Assembly: GCA_963746905.1 (NCBI GenBank) | Contig: CAVVCY010000003.1 | Coordinates: forward strand, 310,001-374,000 | Length of the DNA: 64,000 nucleotides | Direction of reading: 5' to 3' | Source of the DNA: JALYNX01 sp963746905 | GTDB lineage: Bacteria; Actinomycetota; Acidimicrobiia; Spongiisociales; ZC4RG35 | In this document: piece by piece, positions 41,935 to 50,416 of the stretch | Numbering within the stretch: the first letter of the stretch is position 1 | How the letters are laid out: each line of letters begins with the position of its first letter | Notes under the pieces: generated by a model | The model's database searches: none | The model's input: only the letters and a program-made list of their open reading frames with translations | What the model was told of the DNA's origin: nothing | Position numbers and translations under genes: made by a program

Positions 41935-42570
41935 TCAGCCGAGACGGGATCTGATCAACTCGACGACGGTGGCCACAGCCCTTGGGTTGTAGCCCTCCGG
42001 GATGATCAGGTCGGCATAGCGCTTGGATGTCTCGACGTACTCGATGTGCATCGGCCGCACGGTCTCGAAGTACTGGCTCACCACCGAATCCACGGTCCGC
42101 CCTCGCTCCTCGATGTCACGCTGGAGACGACGGGCCAGCCTGATATCAGAATCGGTGTCGACGAAGATCTTGAGGTCGAGCTCGGACCGAAGCTCCGGCT
42201 CGGCAAGCACCAGGATCCCCTCGACCACCACGACCGGCGCCGGTTCCACCCGCACCGTCTCGTCCGAGCGGAGATGGACAGCGAAGTCATAGACCGGCCG
42301 CTCGACAGCGACGCCCGCCCGCAGGGCCATAAGGTGCTCCACCAACAACTCGGTCTCCAGCGAGGCTGGATGGTCGTAATTGACCTTGGTTCTCTCCCCG
42401 TAGCTCAACTCGGGAGCGTGCCGGTAGTAGGCGTCATGGTGGACCAGGGCCACCTGACCGTCGAGACGATCGAGAACCGATTCGGCGATCGTTGTCTTGC
42501 CCGACCCCGACCCTCCAGCCAGGCCAATGAACAGCGGGCGATCTGGCTTCCAGGGGCTGCGCTCGGGCAT
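41935..42570 (-). CDS. udk: Uridine kinase
   Basis: This 211-residue P-loop kinase phosphorylates uridine or cytidine in pyrimidine salvage. Motifs: Walker A GLAGGSGSGKTTIAE, HHDAYYRH, VNYDHPASLETELLVEHL (substrate binding), PVYDFAVHLR and VVVEGILVL, then RRLQRDIEERGRTVDSV. All are typical of Udk, and the length is standard. The ATG at 42570 lies 11 bases after the DUF4388 gene stop; longer in-frame sequence upstream belongs to that gene's other frame. Confidence 0.92.
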   Translation of the reverse strand: MPERSPWKPDRPLFIGLAGGSGSGKTTIAESVLDRLDGQVALVHHDAYYRHAPELSYGERTKVNYDHPASLETELLVEHLMALRAGVAVERPVYDFAVHLRSDETVRVEPAPVVVVEGILVLAEPELRSELDLKIFVDTDSDIRLARRLQRDIEERGRTVDSVVSQYFETVRPMHIEYVETSKRYADLIIPEGYNPRAVATVVELIRSRLG

Positions 42571-42581
42571 GCCCTCCGACG

Positions 42582-43451
42582 TTACTTGTCGGCTACCCGG
42601 CTCCGGAGGCGGCGGATCTCGTCGTAGACGCCGTCGGTGAGAGTGGTGGAGGCAGGCGCCGACACGCCTTTGACCTCCACGGCGACCTTGCCAGAGTTGG
42701 AGCGGGCCTCGGCGGCCTTGGAGACAAGCACGCGCTCGGCCTCGGGCTCCTCGGCGGGGGCGGGTGCGGGCTCGACTACCACCTCGGTGGGGGCCGGCTC
42801 GGCTTCGGGTTCGCTTTCCAGCCACGCTGGGGTGCTGGTGCCAGGGGCCACATCCTCGGCTAGGCGATCGAGCCAATTCGATTCGCCATCTTCGGCTACT
42901 ACCGCCTCGGCCATCCCGAGCCGCTGCAGGGTGTGAAAGATGCGGACTGCGGTTCCCCGGCCGAACTTCACCTCGAGGTGGTTGAAGGTGAAAGGCTGCA
43001 CCAGCGTGACGAGGGCATGCCAGTCGGTGGGCTCGATCGTGATCGGGCCTTGGATCTCATGAATGAGGCGAACGCCGCTGGCTTCGAAAAGACCGGCGTC
43101 GATGACTTCGCCCTCGAGAGACCTGAGAGCCTCGACGTCCAAGAGAATCTCTTCGACCGTCCAGCCCTTGATCTCAGGGCCATCGGCCGGGCCAACGGAG
43201 AAGGTCCCGGTCTCGATCCCGGAAAGAACGTACAGAATGTCGGCGATACTGCTGCGGTCGCCGCCCAGGTAGCTGCCCTTGGGACCGGTGAGCTCGGCGC
43301 CGGTAACCCTTCCCTCGCCGAAGAACACACGAGCTCTGCGCTCACCATCGATGTCCAGGGAACCGGTCTTCTTGGTGACCTGCATGATCTGAAGCAGATC
43401 GTTGACGCTCCAGTCAACCAATTGCCCCGAAAGCTGCATCTGTGATTCCAT
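42582..43451 (-). CDS. DUF4388-domain protein
   Basis: This 289-residue protein has an N-terminal DUF4388 (PATAN-like) domain: GQLVDWSVNDLLQIMQVTKKTGSLDI and VFFGEGRVTGAELTG. In bacteria this domain occurs in signalling proteins that respond to response regulators and organise surface or gliding behaviour. The middle (~95-190) looks like a winged-helix (FGRGTAVRIFHTLQRLGMAEAV), and a Glu/Pro/Ala-rich linker and short tail follow. Start at 43451, with TTAGGG-like sequence near. Its partner proteins are not in the window. Confidence 0.75.
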   Translation of the reverse strand: MESQMQLSGQLVDWSVNDLLQIMQVTKKTGSLDIDGERRARVFFGEGRVTGAELTGPKGSYLGGDRSSIADILYVLSGIETGTFSVGPADGPEIKGWTVEEILLDVEALRSLEGEVIDAGLFEASGVRLIHEIQGPITIEPTDWHALVTLVQPFTFNHLEVKFGRGTAVRIFHTLQRLGMAEAVVAEDGESNWLDRLAEDVAPGTSTPAWLESEPEAEPAPTEVVVEPAPAPAEEPEAERVLVSKAAEARSNSGKVAVEVKGVSAPASTTLTDGVYDEIRRLRSRVADK

Positions 43452-43511
43452 AGCGAAGTCCCTGTCCCTTTAGGGCACTATCGGCATTCGGAGCCGATTG
43501 GTTGAGCCTGT

Positions 43512-44072
43512 TCATCCCCCTTTTTCGGCCTTCAGGGCACGTTTTTTCTCACGAAGCGTGGCCACGTCATCAAAGGTCGCAACGTCCGCGATGCTCGCCC
43601 AGTCCGCAGCCTTCTCTTCCCAGCCTTCAGGGCGAACCCCGAGTCGCTTTCCAAGGACGCCGACAAAGATCCGCGACTTGGCAACGCCAAATCCCGGCAA
43701 GGCCTGAAGCCGCCCCAGGAGCTCAGTCCCGTCGCCGGCCGTCTCCCAGAGATTCTCAGCCCGTCCCCCATAATCGGCCACGATCACCCGGCACATCTCC
43801 TGGGTCCGGCTCGCCATCGAGCCCGGGTAGCGATGGATCGCCGGCGGGCCCTTGAAAATGCTCTCCAGCTCTTCGGGATTCCATTCGGCGAGGCGTGCCG
43901 CGTCGAGATCCTCCCCGAGACGGTCCTTGAGGAGTTGAGGGCCGTAAAAGGCGCGCTCCATGGGGAACTGCTGATCGAGGAGCATGCCGATGAGCAAGGC
44001 AAGCCCGTCGGACGCAAGGAGACGGTTGGCCTGGTCGGACTCGGTGAAGGGGAGGCTGTCGGGTCGGTCCAT
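43512..44072 (-). CDS. HhH-GPD family base-excision repair protein
   Basis: This 186-residue protein of the HhH-GPD-type uncharacterised repair family is found in Actinomycetota. LIGMLLDQQFPMERAFYGPQLLKDRLG is the family's N-terminal block, and LQALPGFGVAKSRIFVGVLGKRLGV is the helix-hairpin-helix. I cannot point to a catalytic Lys/Asp pair with confidence, and no Fe-S cysteines are present, so glycosylase activity is not established. It stands between DUF4388 and a tiny frame. Confidence 0.8.
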   Translation of the reverse strand: MDRPDSLPFTESDQANRLLASDGLALLIGMLLDQQFPMERAFYGPQLLKDRLGEDLDAARLAEWNPEELESIFKGPPAIHRYPGSMASRTQEMCRVIVADYGGRAENLWETAGDGTELLGRLQALPGFGVAKSRIFVGVLGKRLGVRPEGWEEKAADWASIADVATFDDVATLREKKRALKAEKGG

Positions 44073-44088
44073 GACCGAACCGTAGTTA

Positions 44089-44187
44089 TCAGAACAGGAT
44101 GCGAATCAGGACGTAGAGCACCAGCAAGCCGGCCGGGGTGTAGGCGGCGATAGAGCCGGAATGTCTGTTCTGCCCGTTCATACTCAT
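44089..44187 (-). CDS. Possible 32-residue membrane microprotein
   Basis: This short frame gives MSMNGQNRHSGSIAAY, then a hydrophobic C-terminal helix TPAGLLVLYVLIRILF, 16 bases before the HhH-GPD gene start on the same strand. Polar head plus single terminal helix is a common microprotein plan. No Shine-Dalgarno is evident and there is no coding-statistics support at this length, so it may be chance. Nothing suggests a function. Confidence 0.3.
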   Translation of the reverse strand: MSMNGQNRHSGSIAAYTPAGLLVLYVLIRILF

Positions 44188-44224
44188 ATCTGAGTCACCG
44201 TATGGTGAAAAGGTTTCATCGGAT

Positions 44225-44242
44225 ATGGGGGTTGTCCCCCAT
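44225..44242. promoter_or_regulatory. Perfect inverted repeat upstream of the thiolase gene
   Basis: ATGGGGG-TTGT-CCCCCAT is a perfect 7-bp palindrome with a 4-base centre, 40 bases before the thiolase ATG in the region shared with the divergent small frame. It could be an operator for a dimeric repressor, for example of the TetR or GntR kind that control acyl-CoA genes, or a short hairpin. No regulator gene is adjacent. Confidence 0.4.
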
Positions 44243-44282
44243 TCGACCCTCTTGGTTCGGCAAGAATGAGAATCGACGGAAT

Positions 44283-45494
44283 ATGAAAGACGACGTCTAC
44301 ATAGTCGACGGATGCCGGACACCCATGGGCAAGCTCGGGGGCCAACTGTCCCATGTCAGGCCCGACGATCTTGCCGCACATGCCATAGGTCGGCTTTTGG
44401 CTCGCAATCCCGATGTCGACCCGATATCCATCGAGGACATTCAATGGGGCGCCGCCAACCAGGCGGGCGAGGACAACCGGAACGTGGCCCGGATGGCGGG
44501 CCTGCTTGCCGGGCTGCCGATAGAGGTTCCCGGGGTCACGGTGAACCGACTCTGCGGGTCAGGGATGCAGGCCGTCATCTCGGCCTCCCATGCCCTTGCC
44601 GGTGGCTGGGGAGATTTGATGGTTGCCGGCGGGTCCGAGTCGATGAGTAGGGCACCCTTTGTGATCACCAAGAGCGATCGGGCCTTTCCGACAGGATTCC
44701 CCGAAGCAGCAGACACTGTCATCGGATGGCGTTTGGTGAATCCAAGGATGACCGAGCTCTATCCCCCGATCACCCTGGGGATGACCGCCGAGGCGGTTGC
44801 TGAGAAGTACGACATCAGCAGAGAGGACCAGGACGCCTTTGCCCTCCGCAGTCATCAACTCGCACTCGCCGCGATCGGTGCCGGGCGGTTCGATCAGGAG
44901 ATCGAGCCGTTGCAGGCTCCCGTCGACCACCGTCGTCGCGAGATGACGACGATCACCGCCGACGAGGGCCCCCGCGCTGATACCTCACTGGAGCGTCTGG
45001 CAGCCCTTGCCCCGGCGTTCAAAGAGGGCGGCACCGTCACCGCAGGCAATTCCTCTCCCATGAACGATGGCGCAGCGGCCCTGCTCCTGGCCACCGGCTC
45101 AGGCTTGGAGTCTCACGGCCTCAAACCTTTGGCCCGGATCGTGTCTTCGGCCACCGCCGGGGTCCACCCCGACATCATGGGAATCGGCCCGGTGCCGGCC
45201 TCGGAGAAGGCGCTGGCACGAGCCGGGCTCGCGGTGGGTGACCTGGACCTGATCGAGGTCAACGAGGCATTTGCCTCACAGGCTCTGGCGAGCATCCGAT
45301 TGCTCGAGCTCGAAGAGGACAAGGTGAACGTCAACGGCGGCGCAATCGCCGTGGGCCACCCGCTTGGGGCCTCCGGGGCCCGCATCCTGGTCACACTCGT
45401 GCACGAACTGGCCCGCCGACAGGGACGCTACGGCCTCGCCACCATGTGCATCGGGGTCGGGCAAGGGATCGCCGTGGTCGTCGAGCGTGTCTGA
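44283..45494 (+). CDS. Acetyl-CoA acyltransferase (thiolase)
   Basis: This 403-residue thiolase of the degradative FadA/PaaJ type splits 3-ketoacyl-CoA with CoA. The nucleophile is Cys91 (VNRLCGSGMQA), the His motif is GGAIAVGHPLGASGAR, and the second active Cys is in TMCIGVGQG, with NEAFASQALA nearby. All are present, so it should be active. The ATG at 44283 is used because it yields the standard N terminus DVYIVDGCRTPMG. It is the first gene of a plus-strand acyl-CoA operon and its stop overlaps the CoA-transferase start by 8 bases. Confidence 0.93.
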   Translation: MKDDVYIVDGCRTPMGKLGGQLSHVRPDDLAAHAIGRLLARNPDVDPISIEDIQWGAANQAGEDNRNVARMAGLLAGLPIEVPGVTVNRLCGSGMQAVISASHALAGGWGDLMVAGGSESMSRAPFVITKSDRAFPTGFPEAADTVIGWRLVNPRMTELYPPITLGMTAEAVAEKYDISREDQDAFALRSHQLALAAIGAGRFDQEIEPLQAPVDHRRREMTTITADEGPRADTSLERLAALAPAFKEGGTVTAGNSSPMNDGAAALLLATGSGLESHGLKPLARIVSSATAGVHPDIMGIGPVPASEKALARAGLAVGDLDLIEVNEAFASQALASIRLLELEEDKVNVNGGAIAVGHPLGASGARILVTLVHELARRQGRYGLATMCIGVGQGIAVVVERV

Positions 45495-46668
45495 GGGCCC
45501 GCTTCACGGCACTCTCGTCGTTGAATTCGGCAATCTGATCGCGGCTCCGTATGCGGCGATGCTTCTCGGCGACCTGGGCGCAAGGGTGATCAAGGTCGAG
45601 CCCCCCGACGGCGATCTGGGGCGCCATTTCGGCCCTTTCCAGAATGGTGAATCGGCCTTCTTCATGGCCATCAACCGCGGCAAGGAGTCGTTCGCCCTCG
45701 ACACCAAAGACTGGCTCTCCAAGCGGATCCTCGACAACCTGGTCAAGAAGGCAGATGTGGTCATCAGCAACCTCCGGTTCGGGGCCATGGACCGTCTCGG
45801 ACTGGGGGAGGCGCGGGCCCGGGACCTCAATCCGAAGCTGATCTACGCCGTTATCTCCGCCTTCGGCGCCGACGGCCCGTACGCCCGCCGGGCCGGGATC
45901 GATGTCGTCTTCCAAGGGGAGTCAGGGATGATCTCGATCACCGGCGAGCCCAAGGATGGGCCGCACAAGACGACGACGTCGATAGGCGACTACGTCGCGG
46001 GGACCAACCTGGCTTTGGCCGTGTCCGCAGCCCTCGTCGACAAGCGGTCGCGGGGATGCCGGATCGATGTCTCGCTCCGTGACGGGGTGATGGCCGTCCA
46101 ATCAGGTTGGAACGCACTCGCCTTCACTTCTGGAGAGCAGCCCGCCCGAACCGGGACCGCCAGCCCATTCATTGCCCCCAACCAGGTGTTCGCGGCGGCG
46201 GACGGCCCTTTCACCCTGGCGATCGTGTCCGAGCGCCACTTCGAACTGCTCGCCGACGCCCTGGAGCGCCCCGACCTGGTCAAGGACTATCCGACCAACC
46301 AGTCGCGGATGGCGAATCGGGCCCAGCTGGCGCGGAGACTCGGCAATGTGTTCAAGACCGAGCCTGCCGAGTACTGGGTCGACCTCTTGGAACAGGTGGG
46401 CCTTCCTGCGGGAAGGGTGCTTACGCTCACCGAGGCCTTCGCCGATCCGCAAGCGCGATACAACGACATGGCGGTCGAAATGGAGCATCCGATCGCCGGT
46501 GTCATCAAGGTCACCGGTTCACCGATCCGTGTCGACGGCTCACCGGCGAGAAGCGACATCCCGCCGGCAACGTTGGGACAGCACACCGCTGCGATCCTGG
46601 GCGAGCTCGGTGTCGACAGCAGCACCATCGAGCAGATGGTGGAGGCCGGGACCGCCGTCGTATCGTGA
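45487..46668 (+). CDS. Family III CoA transferase (CaiB/BaiF)
   Basis: This 393-residue family III CoA transferase moves CoA between carboxylic acids. Typical blocks are LVVEFGNLIAAPYAAMLLGDLGARVIKVEPPDGD, here read in parts, KADVVISNLRFGAMDRLGL, and TSIGDYVAGTNLALAV, where the Asp after SIG is the expected catalytic residue. Start GTG 45487 lies within the end of the thiolase gene. With thiolase, SDR and MaoC neighbours, it probably activates or recycles an acid in a side-chain or branched-acid catabolic route. Confidence 0.92.
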   Translation: MSEGPLHGTLVVEFGNLIAAPYAAMLLGDLGARVIKVEPPDGDLGRHFGPFQNGESAFFMAINRGKESFALDTKDWLSKRILDNLVKKADVVISNLRFGAMDRLGLGEARARDLNPKLIYAVISAFGADGPYARRAGIDVVFQGESGMISITGEPKDGPHKTTTSIGDYVAGTNLALAVSAALVDKRSRGCRIDVSLRDGVMAVQSGWNALAFTSGEQPARTGTASPFIAPNQVFAAADGPFTLAIVSERHFELLADALERPDLVKDYPTNQSRMANRAQLARRLGNVFKTEPAEYWVDLLEQVGLPAGRVLTLTEAFADPQARYNDMAVEMEHPIAGVIKVTGSPIRVDGSPARSDIPPATLGQHTAAILGELGVDSSTIEQMVEAGTAVVS

Positions 46669-46672
46669 CCTG

Positions 46673-47041
46673 GTGATCCACTGGGCACCAGAAGTCGGCG
46701 ACGAATGGAGTGCAGTCCACGCCGCCCTCACCCGAGCATTCGAAGCCAGCCGTGCGGCCGCCCAGGCCGGTGAGTCATTCGTATACGTCGTGCACAACGA
46801 CGACCTGCTCGGCCGCCGCGGGCCCGGGAAGGCCATGCTCGCCGCCGGTCTTCTCTCCGCTGCAAGAACTGCGGCATTGGAGGGAGTCAGGGACGGTTGG
46901 ACGGCCAACGTCATCGCCGTCTCAAACGGTGCGGATCCGGAGCATGTCACCGACTGGGCCGACCGGTTGATGGAGTCCGGCGACGTGACGGGCGAAGTGT
47001 TGAGGATCGGGCCCGACCACATCGGAAAGGCACTGCCATGA
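46673..47041 (+). CDS. Small SDR-like protein lacking the nucleotide-binding half
   Basis: This 122-residue protein begins at GTG 46673, 4 bases after the CoA transferase, and overlaps the SDR gene by ATGA. Its later part reads like the second half of a short-chain dehydrogenase: GPGKAMLAAGLLSAARTAALEGVRDGWTANVIAVS in two blocks, where SDRs have YxxSK, the helix and RVNAVAPG, then DVTGEVLRIG, where SDRs have YITGEVIVVGG. The Rossmann GxxxGxG and the catalytic Tyr are missing. It may be a non-catalytic partner of the following SDR or a relic. Confidence 0.65.
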   Translation: MIHWAPEVGDEWSAVHAALTRAFEASRAAAQAGESFVYVVHNDDLLGRRGPGKAMLAAGLLSAARTAALEGVRDGWTANVIAVSNGADPEHVTDWADRLMESGDVTGEVLRIGPDHIGKALP

Positions 47042-47737
47042 ATGGGGTCATCGTGGTCACCGGCGCCGCCCGCGGGATCGGGCGGGTCATCGCCGAGAAG
47101 ATGGCGAGCACCGGGTCACTCACTGTGATCGGCGTCGATCTCGCCCCCGAGCTCGCCTTGGCCGAGCAAATCACGTCGGTTCAGGTCGACCTCACCTCGC
47201 CCGAAGGCCCGGAGATGGTTCGGAACGGCCGTCGAAGACTCGGAGCTTCCATTGCTGGGATTGGTGAACAACGCTGGAATCACCCGAGACTCCCGCCTCA
47301 TCAACATGACCGACGACGAGTTCCACTCGGTGCTCGACGTGAACCTTGGCGCCGCATTCCGACTGTGCACCGAATTGGCCCCGCTGATGAGCGACGGGAC
47401 GGCCATCGTCAACATCGCGTCACGGGCCTATCTGGGAAACTTCGGCCAGTTCAACTATTCGATGTCCAAGGGCGGGGTCGTCGGGCTGACCCGGGCCCTG
47501 GCCGTGTCCCTCGCTCCGGCGATTCGGGTCAATGCGGTCGCACCGGGCTTGATCTCGTCGGAGATGACCATGGGGATCCCGGAGGATGTGAGAGACAAGA
47601 TGGTGGCGGCGATCCCCCTGGAGAGAATGGGAACGCCGGACGAGGTGGCCAGTCTGGTGTGGTTCCTGCTCACCCCGCTCTCTTCCTACATCACGGGCGA
47701 GGTGATCGTGGTCGGCGGGGGACGAAGCTTGTCGTAG
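47038..47737 (+). pseudogene. Short-chain dehydrogenase/reductase (FabG-like), one-base frameshift
   Basis: From ATG 47038 the frame encodes the SDR cofactor motif VVTGAARGIGRVIAEKM and runs to SPEGPEMV. It then changes frame near 47217-47222. The next frame carries LLGLVNNAGITRDSRLINM (NNAG motif), VNIASRAYLGN, the catalytic NYSMSKGG and RVNAVAPG, ending at 47737 with ITGEVIVVGGG. Dropping one base joins them into an intact ~232-residue reductase, likely for 3-hydroxyacyl/3-ketoacyl substrates in this operon. The single extra base, with all motifs kept, favours sequence error over decay. Confidence 0.85.
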
Positions 47738-47743
47738 GTCGCG

Positions 47744-47944
47744 TGCCCCCTCCCCGCCTCCGGCGGTACTCCCCCCAACGCTCACTTCGTTCACTGGGGG
47801 GAGAAATGTGTCCTCCCCCAGGAGCGAAGCGACGTTGGGGGAGGTGGCCCGAAGGGCCGGAGGGGGCCCTCGCTTGAGTTGCCCCCCTCCCCGCCTCCGG
47901 CGGTACTCCCCCCAACGCTCACTTCGTTCACTGGGGGGAGAAAC
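47744..47944. repeat. Triple BIME-like palindromic repeat
   Basis: Two ~63-bp direct copies (47744-47806 and 47880-47944) flank an inverted, diverged copy (about 47811-47867). Each copy ends in a hairpin: CTCCCCCCAACG paired with TGGGGGGAG in the outer units, CCTCCCCCAGG with TTGGGGGAGG in the middle one. The family is the same as at 3326-3466. It fills the gap between the convergent SDR and MaoC genes, where the hairpins could act as a bidirectional transcription barrier. Confidence 0.9.
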
Positions 47945-48391
47945 TCAGTAGTAGTACCTGCTCACCGTCTCCGCCACCATCGCCGGCTTCTCGCTCTCCT
48001 CGACTTCGATCGTCACCTGTCGATTGACCTGGATCCCACCCGCGACCTCGGAAACGGCCAACAGCTTCACCCGGGCCCGGATTCGTGACCCGACCGGCAC
48101 CGGCGCCGGGAAACGCACTTTCTCCAACCCGTAGTTGATCGCCATGGTTGGCTCCCCCACATCGAGTTCCACCTGACTCGCCAGCGGCACGCTGAGAGCC
48201 AACGTCAGAAACCCATGTGCGATGGTCCCGCCAAAGGGGCCATCGGCTGCCCGCACCGGATCGACGTGGATCCACTGGTGGTCATCTGTCGCGTCGGCGA
48301 AGTTGTCCACTCGCTCCTGCGTGATCTCCATCCAGTCGGTGACACCGACCTCCTGTCCCTCCAGCGCGCTGAGTCGGTCGACCACATCCAT
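47945..48391 (-). CDS. MaoC family dehydratase (hot-dog fold enoyl-CoA hydratase type)
   Basis: This 148-residue single hot-dog protein has the MaoC/R-hydratase active-site motif: FADATDDHQWIHVDPVRA supplies Asp and His, and GPFGGTIAHGFLTLAL supplies the loop after the hydratase helix. It would hydrate enoyl-CoA to 3-hydroxyacyl-CoA, fitting the SDR and thiolase on the other strand. Its stop abuts the repeat cluster. It diverges from the ferredoxin gene with 45 bases between. Confidence 0.92.
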   Translation of the reverse strand: MDVVDRLSALEGQEVGVTDWMEITQERVDNFADATDDHQWIHVDPVRAADGPFGGTIAHGFLTLALSVPLASQVELDVGEPTMAINYGLEKVRFPAPVPVGSRIRARVKLLAVSEVAGGIQVNRQVTIEVEESEKPAMVAETVSRYYY

Positions 48392-48436
48392 GGCGTGGAT
48401 TCTGACACAAGCGCCCGAATCGCCTAGTTTGGTGGC

Positions 48437-48742
48437 ATGGCCAAAGAGACCAAGCTCATGGTCTGGATCGACCAGGACCTGTGCACGGGAGACGGGATCT
48501 GTGAAGAGATCACTCCCGATGTGTTTGTCGGTCGCGATGACGGGCTGTGGGTTGTGAAAGAAGAATCGAAGTACTTCGATCGGACGATCGTCTTCGACGG
48601 TGAGCAGGCCCCCGATGGTGCTCGCGGATTGGCCCGCATTCCCGATGCCCTCATCCAGGACGCATTGGAGTCGGCAGAGGAATGCCCGGGCGAGTGCATC
48701 ATGATCGAGCCGTACAACACCGAGGCGGTCCATAACGGCTGA
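48437..48742 (+). CDS. Ferredoxin, probably [3Fe-4S] or [4Fe-4S] single-cluster
   Basis: This 101-residue protein has WIDQDLCTGDGICEEITPDVF with two cysteines spaced by five, and a late CPGEC motif. This resembles the single-cluster actinobacterial ferredoxins that serve cytochromes P450. The usual first motif CxxxxxC plus later C-P is present, so a [3Fe-4S] cluster is likeliest. The insert between motifs is longer than in typical 63-residue members. TAGTTT lies 6 nt before the ATG. No P450 is in the window; it precedes the carboxylase subunit. Confidence 0.82.
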   Translation: MAKETKLMVWIDQDLCTGDGICEEITPDVFVGRDDGLWVVKEESKYFDRTIVFDGEQAPDGARGLARIPDALIQDALESAEECPGECIMIEPYNTEAVHNG

Positions 48743-48780
48743 GCTCGAAGCTCGCTGAGAACTAGCCTCCTCCGAACCAG

Positions 48781-50379
48781 ATGCAGGTACTGACCACCAA
48801 GGTCGACCCCCGTTCCGAGGAGTACCAGGCCAACCGCGCCGCGATGGAGGCGAAGCTGGCCGAATTCGAGGCCCTCATGGAGCAGGCTCGTCAGGGTGGT
48901 GGCGAGAAGTACGTGACCCGCCATCGTGAGCGGGGCAAGCTGCTGGCACGGGAGCGCATCGAGCTCCTCCTCGACGTCGACGCCCCATTTCTCGAGCTGT
49001 CCACCTTGGCGGCATGGGGCACCGACAAGAACCTGGGGGCCAACGTCGTAACCGGGATCGGAGTGGTGGAGGGCGTGGAGTGCGCCATCCTCGCCCACGA
49101 CCCGACCAGCCAGGCCGGGTCGATGAATCGCTACTCGGTGGCCAAGACCCTTCGCATAATGGACATCGCCCGCGAGAACCGGCTGCCGTTGATCAACCTC
49201 GTCGAATCCGGTGGCGCCGACCTGCCCGACCAGGCCGAGGTGTTCATCGTCGGCGGCAAGTGGTTCCGCAACCTCACCCGCCTCTCCAAGCAGGGCGTTC
49301 CCACAATCGCCATCGTCTTCGGCAGTTCCACCGCGGGGGGCGCTTACTTCCCGGCAATGTGCGACTACTCGGTCATGGTGAAGGACCAGGCCAAGGTGTT
49401 CCTCGGAGGGCCGCCGCTGGTCAAGATGGCGACCGGCGAAGAGTCAACCGATGAGGAGCTCGGCGGCGCTGAGATGCACTCCAAGGTCTCGGGTCTTTCC
49501 GACTACTTCGCACAGGACGAGCAAGAGGCGATCCGGATGGGTAGGGACATCATCTCCCACCTCAACTGGCGCAAGCAGGGCTACGGGCCGACCAGGCCGG
49601 CCGACGAGCCGGTGCATGACATCGACGACATGCTCGGAGTCATCTCCCACGACCTCCGGGTCCCCTTCGACATGCGGGAGATCCTGGCCCGAAGCGTCGA
49701 TGGCTCACGATTCGAGGAGTACAAGACGGCTTACGGGACGTCGATCCTCACCGGTTGGGGCTCGATCCACGGTTTTGCGGTCGGTGTGGTCGCCAATCAG
49801 CAGGGTGTGATCTTCTCGGAGGAGGCGCAGAAGGCCACCGAGTTCATCCAACTCTGCAACCGCTATGACACGCCCATCGTCTTTATCCACAACACCACCG
49901 GGTACATGGTGGGCAAGGACTATGAGCAGCGGGGCATCATCAAAGACGGGGCGAAGATGGTCAATGTCGTCGCCAACTCCGAGGTGCCCCACATCACGAT
50001 CATGGCCGGTGTCTCCTACGGGGCGGGGAACTACGGGATGTCGGGCCGTGCCTACGAGCCCCGTTTCGTCTTCGGCTACCCAGGCCACAAAGTGGCGGTC
50101 ATGGGCCCGAAGCAACTTGCAGGCGTGATGTCGATCATCGCCCGACAGGCGGCTGAGTCACGGGGCGAGCCGTTCGACGAGGACGAGGATCAGAGGCGCC
50201 GACTCGAGGTCGAAAACCAGATCGAGCACGAAGAACAGGCCTATTACTCGACGGCGCGGGTGCGAGACGACGGTCTCCTCGACCCCCGGGACACCCGCAC
50301 CGTGCTCGGAATCGCCCTATCCGCCACCCATTCCGGGCCGGTGGTCGGAACCGACCGATTTGGCGTATTCCGGATGTGA
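48781..50379 (+). CDS. Acyl-CoA carboxylase, carboxyltransferase (beta) subunit
   Basis: This 532-residue biotin-dependent carboxyltransferase is a double crotonase-fold protein. Family blocks: RERGKLLARERIELLLD, GSMNRYSVAKTLRIMDIA, GSSTAGGAYFPAMCDYSVMV, GAEMHSKVSGLSDYFAQDE, and in the second half TGYMVGKDYEQRGIIKDGAKMVN and GYPGHKVAVMGP. The residues GAEMHSKVSG and the C-terminal layout favour the methylcrotonyl/geranyl-CoA branch over acetyl/propionyl. Its partner biotinylated alpha subunit is 2.4 kb downstream. TAGCCT lies 12 nt before the ATG. Confidence 0.92.
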   Translation: MQVLTTKVDPRSEEYQANRAAMEAKLAEFEALMEQARQGGGEKYVTRHRERGKLLARERIELLLDVDAPFLELSTLAAWGTDKNLGANVVTGIGVVEGVECAILAHDPTSQAGSMNRYSVAKTLRIMDIARENRLPLINLVESGGADLPDQAEVFIVGGKWFRNLTRLSKQGVPTIAIVFGSSTAGGAYFPAMCDYSVMVKDQAKVFLGGPPLVKMATGEESTDEELGGAEMHSKVSGLSDYFAQDEQEAIRMGRDIISHLNWRKQGYGPTRPADEPVHDIDDMLGVISHDLRVPFDMREILARSVDGSRFEEYKTAYGTSILTGWGSIHGFAVGVVANQQGVIFSEEAQKATEFIQLCNRYDTPIVFIHNTTGYMVGKDYEQRGIIKDGAKMVNVVANSEVPHITIMAGVSYGAGNYGMSGRAYEPRFVFGYPGHKVAVMGPKQLAGVMSIIARQAAESRGEPFDEDEDQRRRLEVENQIEHEEQAYYSTARVRDDGLLDPRDTRTVLGIALSATHSGPVVGTDRFGVFRM

Positions 50380-50416
50380 TCAGCCGTCGATGAACGACAG
50401 CCCGGTGGCGTCGTGC

